From positions 139,864 through 203,863 of the forward strand of contig CAYQBN010000003.1 in the NCBI GenBank assembly GCA_964415795.1: a stretch of 64,000 nt of DNA, given 5' to 3'. Positions 60,970-64,000 of this stretch are shown in pieces. How positions within the stretch are numbered: position 1 is the stretch's first letter; each line of letters begins with the position of its first letter. A model generated the notes under the pieces. That model worked only from the letters and a program-made list of their open reading frames with translations, did no database searches and was not told the origin of the DNA. Made by a program: the position numbers and the translations under genes. Source of the DNA: CALITV01 sp964415795 (lineage in GTDB: Bacteria; UBP6; UBA1177; JAKLFG01).

Positions 60970-62432
60970 GCTCTGCCATGCATCCATTTCTTGAGCATCG
61001 GGGTGATCAGGAGAAGTACCACGCCGGCGCCGATGGAGCTGGCGATGAGCGTCGCCCACAGATTGATACCAAAGGCATGGGTGATCGCCTCGAGACGGCC
61101 AGAAAGATAGTCGGCAATGGCCGTGCAGGCGAACCAGACCCCCATCATGAGAGAGACGCGTCGCACCGGCGAGAGTTTCGTCACCATCGATAGTCCTATC
61201 GGCGAGAGGCAAAGTTCCCCCATCGTGTGGAGAAGATAGACGGCGACGAGCCATCCCATCCCCGCCTTGCCATACTGCGCCGCGACCCCTTCGCCAAAGT
61301 ACATGACGATGAAGCCAAGACCGAGCACAATCATCCCTATCCCCATTTTTGCCGGTGTCGAAAGCGGATACTTCGAGCGATCGAGCCGTCCCCAGAACAT
61401 CGAAAAGAGCGGGGCGAGGAGGACGATGAAAAGCGGATTGACACCTTGGAACCAAGTGGCGGGGATCTCCCAGCCAAAGAGATGACGATCGGTCTGCTCG
61501 TAGGCGAAGAGGTTCATCGTTCCGCCCGCCTGCTCGAAACCGGCCCAAAAGAATATAACGAAGACCGATAGTATCACGATGGATATGATCCTCTCCCACT
61601 CTTCTCGGGTATTATCCCGATTCACCGTCACGAACCCCCCGATCGCGGCGACGATGAGTAGAATGCCGCCGCCAAGTTTTACGAACCCCGGTACCATTCT
61701 CCAGAGCGGCGCAAGACCGTGGTTCCAAATAAAGACCAGCCCCAGAACGATCGCCGTCATGATCGCTGCCCACAACACTATGTCGCGTGCGTCGCGTCCT
61801 ATAAGCCGCGTACCGGCATGCACCTCGCGCCCCGGCGGGAATCCCGCAAGACCAAGATGTTTCTGGCCGAGACCGAACACGAAGAGGCTTACGATCATGC
61901 CGATACCAGCGATGACAAAGCCGATATTCCAATTCCCGATGCTCTCGGCGAACCCCGCCGAGAAGATGGCAAGGAAAGCACCGATGTTGATGCCCATGTA
62001 AAAAATGGTGAAAGCACCATCGCGCCGGCTATCGTGCTCGGCGTAGAGACCACTTACGATGGTCGAGATGTTCGGCTTGAAAAAGCCGTTGCCGGCGATG
62101 ACGAGTCCAAGGCCGTAGAAGACGAGCGACGGGGCCATCATCACGAAAAGCCCCGTTCCCATGACCAGACCGCCAATGAAGATAGCCTTGCGGGAACCGA
62201 GCACCTTGTCGGCGAAAAAACCGCCCACGAGTCCCGAGAGATACACGAGTAAAAGATAGGTACCATAAACCTCGAGGGCGCGGTCACGAATGACCTGCGG
62301 GTCGTTTGAGAGACCAACAAAGATGACGCCGGTGAGATAGAGCACGAGAATGGCACGCATCGTGTAGAACGAAAAGCGTTCCCACATCTCGGTCATGAAG
62401 AGAACGAAAAGACCCTTCGGATGTCCCAGCAT
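60966..62432 (-). CDS. POT/PTR2-family proton-coupled peptide transporter
   Basis: The 488-residue protein has the 12-14 helix POT plan and the signature motifs. These are ExxER-type MTEMWERFSFYTMRAILVLY in helix 1, GGFFADKVLGSRKAIFIGG, GNGFFKPNISTIVSGLY (the PTR2 FKPN region) and FYMGINIGAFLA. Proton-driven uptake of di- and tripeptides is well supported and fits with the pepD dipeptidase elsewhere in the window. It is ATGA-coupled to the HAD phosphatase. Confidence 0.93.
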   Translation of the reverse strand: MLGHPKGLFVLFMTEMWERFSFYTMRAILVLYLTGVIFVGLSNDPQVIRDRALEVYGTYLLLVYLSGLVGGFFADKVLGSRKAIFIGGLVMGTGLFVMMAPSLVFYGLGLVIAGNGFFKPNISTIVSGLYAEHDSRRDGAFTIFYMGINIGAFLAIFSAGFAESIGNWNIGFVIAGIGMIVSLFVFGLGQKHLGLAGFPPGREVHAGTRLIGRDARDIVLWAAIMTAIVLGLVFIWNHGLAPLWRMVPGFVKLGGGILLIVAAIGGFVTVNRDNTREEWERIISIVILSVFVIFFWAGFEQAGGTMNLFAYEQTDRHLFGWEIPATWFQGVNPLFIVLLAPLFSMFWGRLDRSKYPLSTPAKMGIGMIVLGLGFIVMYFGEGVAAQYGKAGMGWLVAVYLLHTMGELCLSPIGLSMVTKLSPVRRVSLMMGVWFACTAIADYLSGRLEAITHAFGINLWATLIASSIGAGVVLLLITPMLKKWMHGRA

Positions 62433-62451
62433 TAATGTCTCCCTTAATTCT

Positions 62452-64000
62452 TCACTGTATCCGCTCGCCGACCCACCTGATGATCCCCTGCCCGTAGGAA
62501 AGGTCCTCGAAGGTGCCGGTCATCGCACAGCCGTTCAGCAGGGTCCCCCTCACCGCCACCTCGCCGTAGGGCTGCATTTTGAAGGAGATCGTGTCACCGC
62601 TCCGGCTCCCGTTCTGAACCGTGACCGTCTGCCCGAAGTTGTTCGATCCGTTGCCGGTGACCGTCGAACCGTTCTGCGTGAACGAGAACAACCAGACACC
62701 CCAGTTCGGGTCCTCGGCGGTCAGTTCCCAGAGGCCGGTGATGTTGCCCTTGTCGGCGGTGCAGTCGGCGTCGATATCGTAGCAGCCGATTCGAAGCGGG
62801 ATCTGGAGATACGGGAGGACATTCTGATAGTCCGATCCATTGGGAGAAAGCGAAACGTCGTAGGGACCCTTCCAAAGTTTTACGCTATAGTAACCGGGGC
62901 CGGCAATACCGAAACTGGTGGCCAGAGTGTCGTAGGAACGCTTGTTCGTGAAGCGGAGCCAGCCGCGATCGTAATACTCGTTCAGCGTGTTGTCCGGCAT
63001 CTGGGAACCATTCAGCGTCACGCCCCCGCTCACCGTCGCCGTCGCGACATCCCATGAAAGCGGAGAAGCGGCCGTTATCGCGCGCCGTTTCTCCAGAACG
63101 AGGTTGAGGTAAGGCAGGACATTCTGGTACTCGCTCCCCTGCGGGACGAGCGACACCTGATAGTCGTCCTTCCATACCTTCACGGCGGTCTCAGCCGGGC
63201 CGGTGATGCCGAGCGGGAAGGAAAGCGAGTCGCCGCTTGCCGTGTTCGAGAAACGCAGCCAGCCGCGATCGTAGTACTCGTTCAGCGTGTTGTCCGGCAT
63301 CTGCGCGCCGTTCAGCGTCACCGTGGCGGTCAGCGAGACCGTCTCGACCGCGTAATGTTTGGTGAGGTCACCGTTCACCACGAGCGCGTCATCGAGTTTC
63401 TTCACCATAGCCGGCAGGACATTCTGATAATCCGCGCTGGTAGGGACCAGATCGACCTTGTAGGTGCCGGTGAATAGTTCCGCAGTGTATTCGGCGATTC
63501 CGGTAACACCTATCGGGAACGAGAGCCGATCGCCAGTCTCCGTATCGGTGAAGCGGACATACCCTCGCTCATAGTACTCGTTCAAAGTATTGGCAGGCAT
63601 CTGTGCTCCGTCGAGCGTGACAACCCCCTTCACCTCGGCAGTGTTCACATTGAAATTGCGCGTCGTATCGGCCCCCAGAGTAACCCCTGTTTCAAGTTCA
63701 TGAAGAAGGTAAGGAAGCACATTCTGGTAATCCAACCCCGCCGGGGAAAGAACGATCCGATAACTGCCAGCGAAAAGATAGCCCGTATAGTCGGCCGATC
63801 CGGATACTCCCAACGGAAATGAGATCGTAGATCCCGACCCGCTCTCAATGAAACGGACATACCCGCGATCGTAGGACTCGTTCAGCGTGTTCGCCGGCAT
63901 CTGCATGCCGTTCAGCGTCACCGTGCCACTTACCGAAACGGTGACGACATTGTAGGAAAGCGTTCTGTCCGGAACGAACGGTTCGATTTCGCTGAGAGCG
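62452..64000 (-). CDS. Protein built of 100-residue tandem repeats, cut by the window edge
   Basis: The frame is open to the right edge, so the N-terminus and perhaps more repeats are outside; the GTG at 63921 is not the likely start. At least four repeats begin VTLNGxQMPxNTLNExYxRG and contain LSFPxGxxGxAxY and DYQNVLP. A unique end domain of about 110 residues follows (IRWVGERIQ at the C-terminus; GLWELTAEDPNWGVWLFSFT inside). The repeats look like beta-sandwich surface modules. The visible part is at least 515 residues. It lies 19 bases upstream of the peptide transporter start, same strand. Confidence 0.75.
   Translation of the reverse strand, partial: ALSEIEPFVPDRTLSYNVVTVSVSGTVTLNGMQMPANTLNESYDRGYVRFIESGSGSTISFPLGVSGSADYTGYLFAGSYRIVLSPAGLDYQNVLPYLLHELETGVTLGADTTRNFNVNTAEVKGVVTLDGAQMPANTLNEYYERGYVRFTDTETGDRLSFPIGVTGIAEYTAELFTGTYKVDLVPTSADYQNVLPAMVKKLDDALVVNGDLTKHYAVETVSLTATVTLNGAQMPDNTLNEYYDRGWLRFSNTASGDSLSFPLGITGPAETAVKVWKDDYQVSLVPQGSEYQNVLPYLNLVLEKRRAITAASPLSWDVATATVSGGVTLNGSQMPDNTLNEYYDRGWLRFTNKRSYDTLATSFGIAGPGYYSVKLWKGPYDVSLSPNGSDYQNVLPYLQIPLRIGCYDIDADCTADKGNITGLWELTAEDPNWGVWLFSFTQNGSTVTGNGSNNFGQTVTVQNGSRSGDTISFKMQPYGEVAVRGTLLNGCAMTGTFEDLSYGQGIIRWVGERIQ
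62800..63921 (-). repeat. Four 300-base tandem coding repeats
   Basis: Units start at 63921, 63621, 63321 and 63021, each exactly 300 bases (100 residues); the fourth is cut short where the C-terminal domain begins. The first 75 bases of each unit, around QMPxNTLNExYxRG, are the most alike in DNA. Confidence 0.85.

Noticed and set aside
60322..61599. 425-residue version of the HAD gene
   Set aside because: The upstream part is a shadow of the peptide transporter; motif I lies just after the ATG at 60969.
62800..63921. Regular 300-base repeats as a possible CRISPR array
   Set aside because: The repeats are inside a coding frame, far longer than CRISPR units, and there are no short identical repeats or cas genes.
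1..64000. tRNA, rRNA, riboswitch, insertion sequence or prophage
   Set aside because: No tRNA cloverleaf, rRNA segment, transposase, integrase, att-like repeat or known riboswitch core was recognised by eye; a covariance-model search would be needed to exclude small RNAs.

Overview
The window is a gene-dense (no gap over about 300 bases), moderately GC-rich stretch of bacterial chromosome with no rRNA, tRNA, CRISPR array, integrase or transposase that I can see. Several features suggest an uncultured anaerobe of the deltaproteobacterial/Myxococcota kind. Surface lipoproteins carry MopE-type DNDCxG repeats, IgGFc-binding-like domains, choice-of-anchor domains and Myxo-type disulfide repeats. 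There are very large TPR proteins. The metabolic and regulatory genes point to redox and anaerobic life: Rex, an iron-only-hydrogenase-like Fe-S protein, an HgdC-type dehydratase activase and thioredoxin reductase. The taxonomic placement is inference.

Layout. 1-5.2 kb (+): a coupled regulatory operon of histidine kinase (cut by the window edge), CheY-like receiver, receiver-histidine kinase, Rex, a [FeFe]-hydrogenase-like protein whose active-site pocket residues are changed, and an HD-domain protein. 5.2-10 kb (-): RibF with a degenerate kinase half, and a 1270-residue protein with the architecture of mammalian soluble adenylyl cyclase. 10-16.5 kb (-): three tandem lipoproteins behind a consensus promoter; all end in the same Cys/Asp-rich tail, and one contains a disintegrin-like module. 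16.6-18.8 kb (-): dapH and pepD. 18.9-23.3 kb (+): two paralogous EGF-like/IgGFc-binding lipoproteins and a small winged-helix-like protein; the first of these and pepD diverge from promoters sharing one palindromic -35 box. 23.3-28 kb: two transporters, a GAF-HD-GYP phosphodiesterase and a glycosyltransferase. 28-33 kb (-): an alpha-2-macroglobulin lipoprotein ending in a clear intrinsic terminator. 33-36 kb: a PilZ protein divergent from a PpiC lipoprotein plus prfB. 36-45 kb (+): guaA, a 1437-residue TPR protein, a YciO-family protein, a TPR lipoprotein and a membrane protein that looks like a catalytically dead P1B-type ATPase. 45-47 kb (-): argF and trxB. 47-51.6 kb: an ATP-grasp ligase, a small lipoprotein and a large serine-hydrolase lipoprotein. 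51.7-54.5 kb (+): a 51-residue membrane protein, ECF-type sigma factor, zinc-type anti-sigma factor, small secreted protein and HgdC-like activase. 54.5-64 kb (-): GNAT, ankyrin lipoprotein, a GH114-like lipoprotein coupled to a secreted agmatine-deiminase-like enzyme, a membrane protein, a HAD hydrolase, a POT peptide transporter and a 100-residue-repeat protein running off the right edge.

The themes are redox/H2/NADH sensing at the left end, nucleotide signalling (cAMP-type cyclase, HD-GYP and PilZ), and heavy investment in surface lipoproteins with Asp/Pro/Glu-rich stalks. The observations I rate highest are the dead P-type ATPase homologue (43668-45047), the active-site-altered hydrogenase-like protein (3074-4579), the soluble-adenylyl-cyclase-like protein (6140-9952), the disintegrin-like module (13760-13918) and the divergent promoter pair built on one -35 box (18824-18873).
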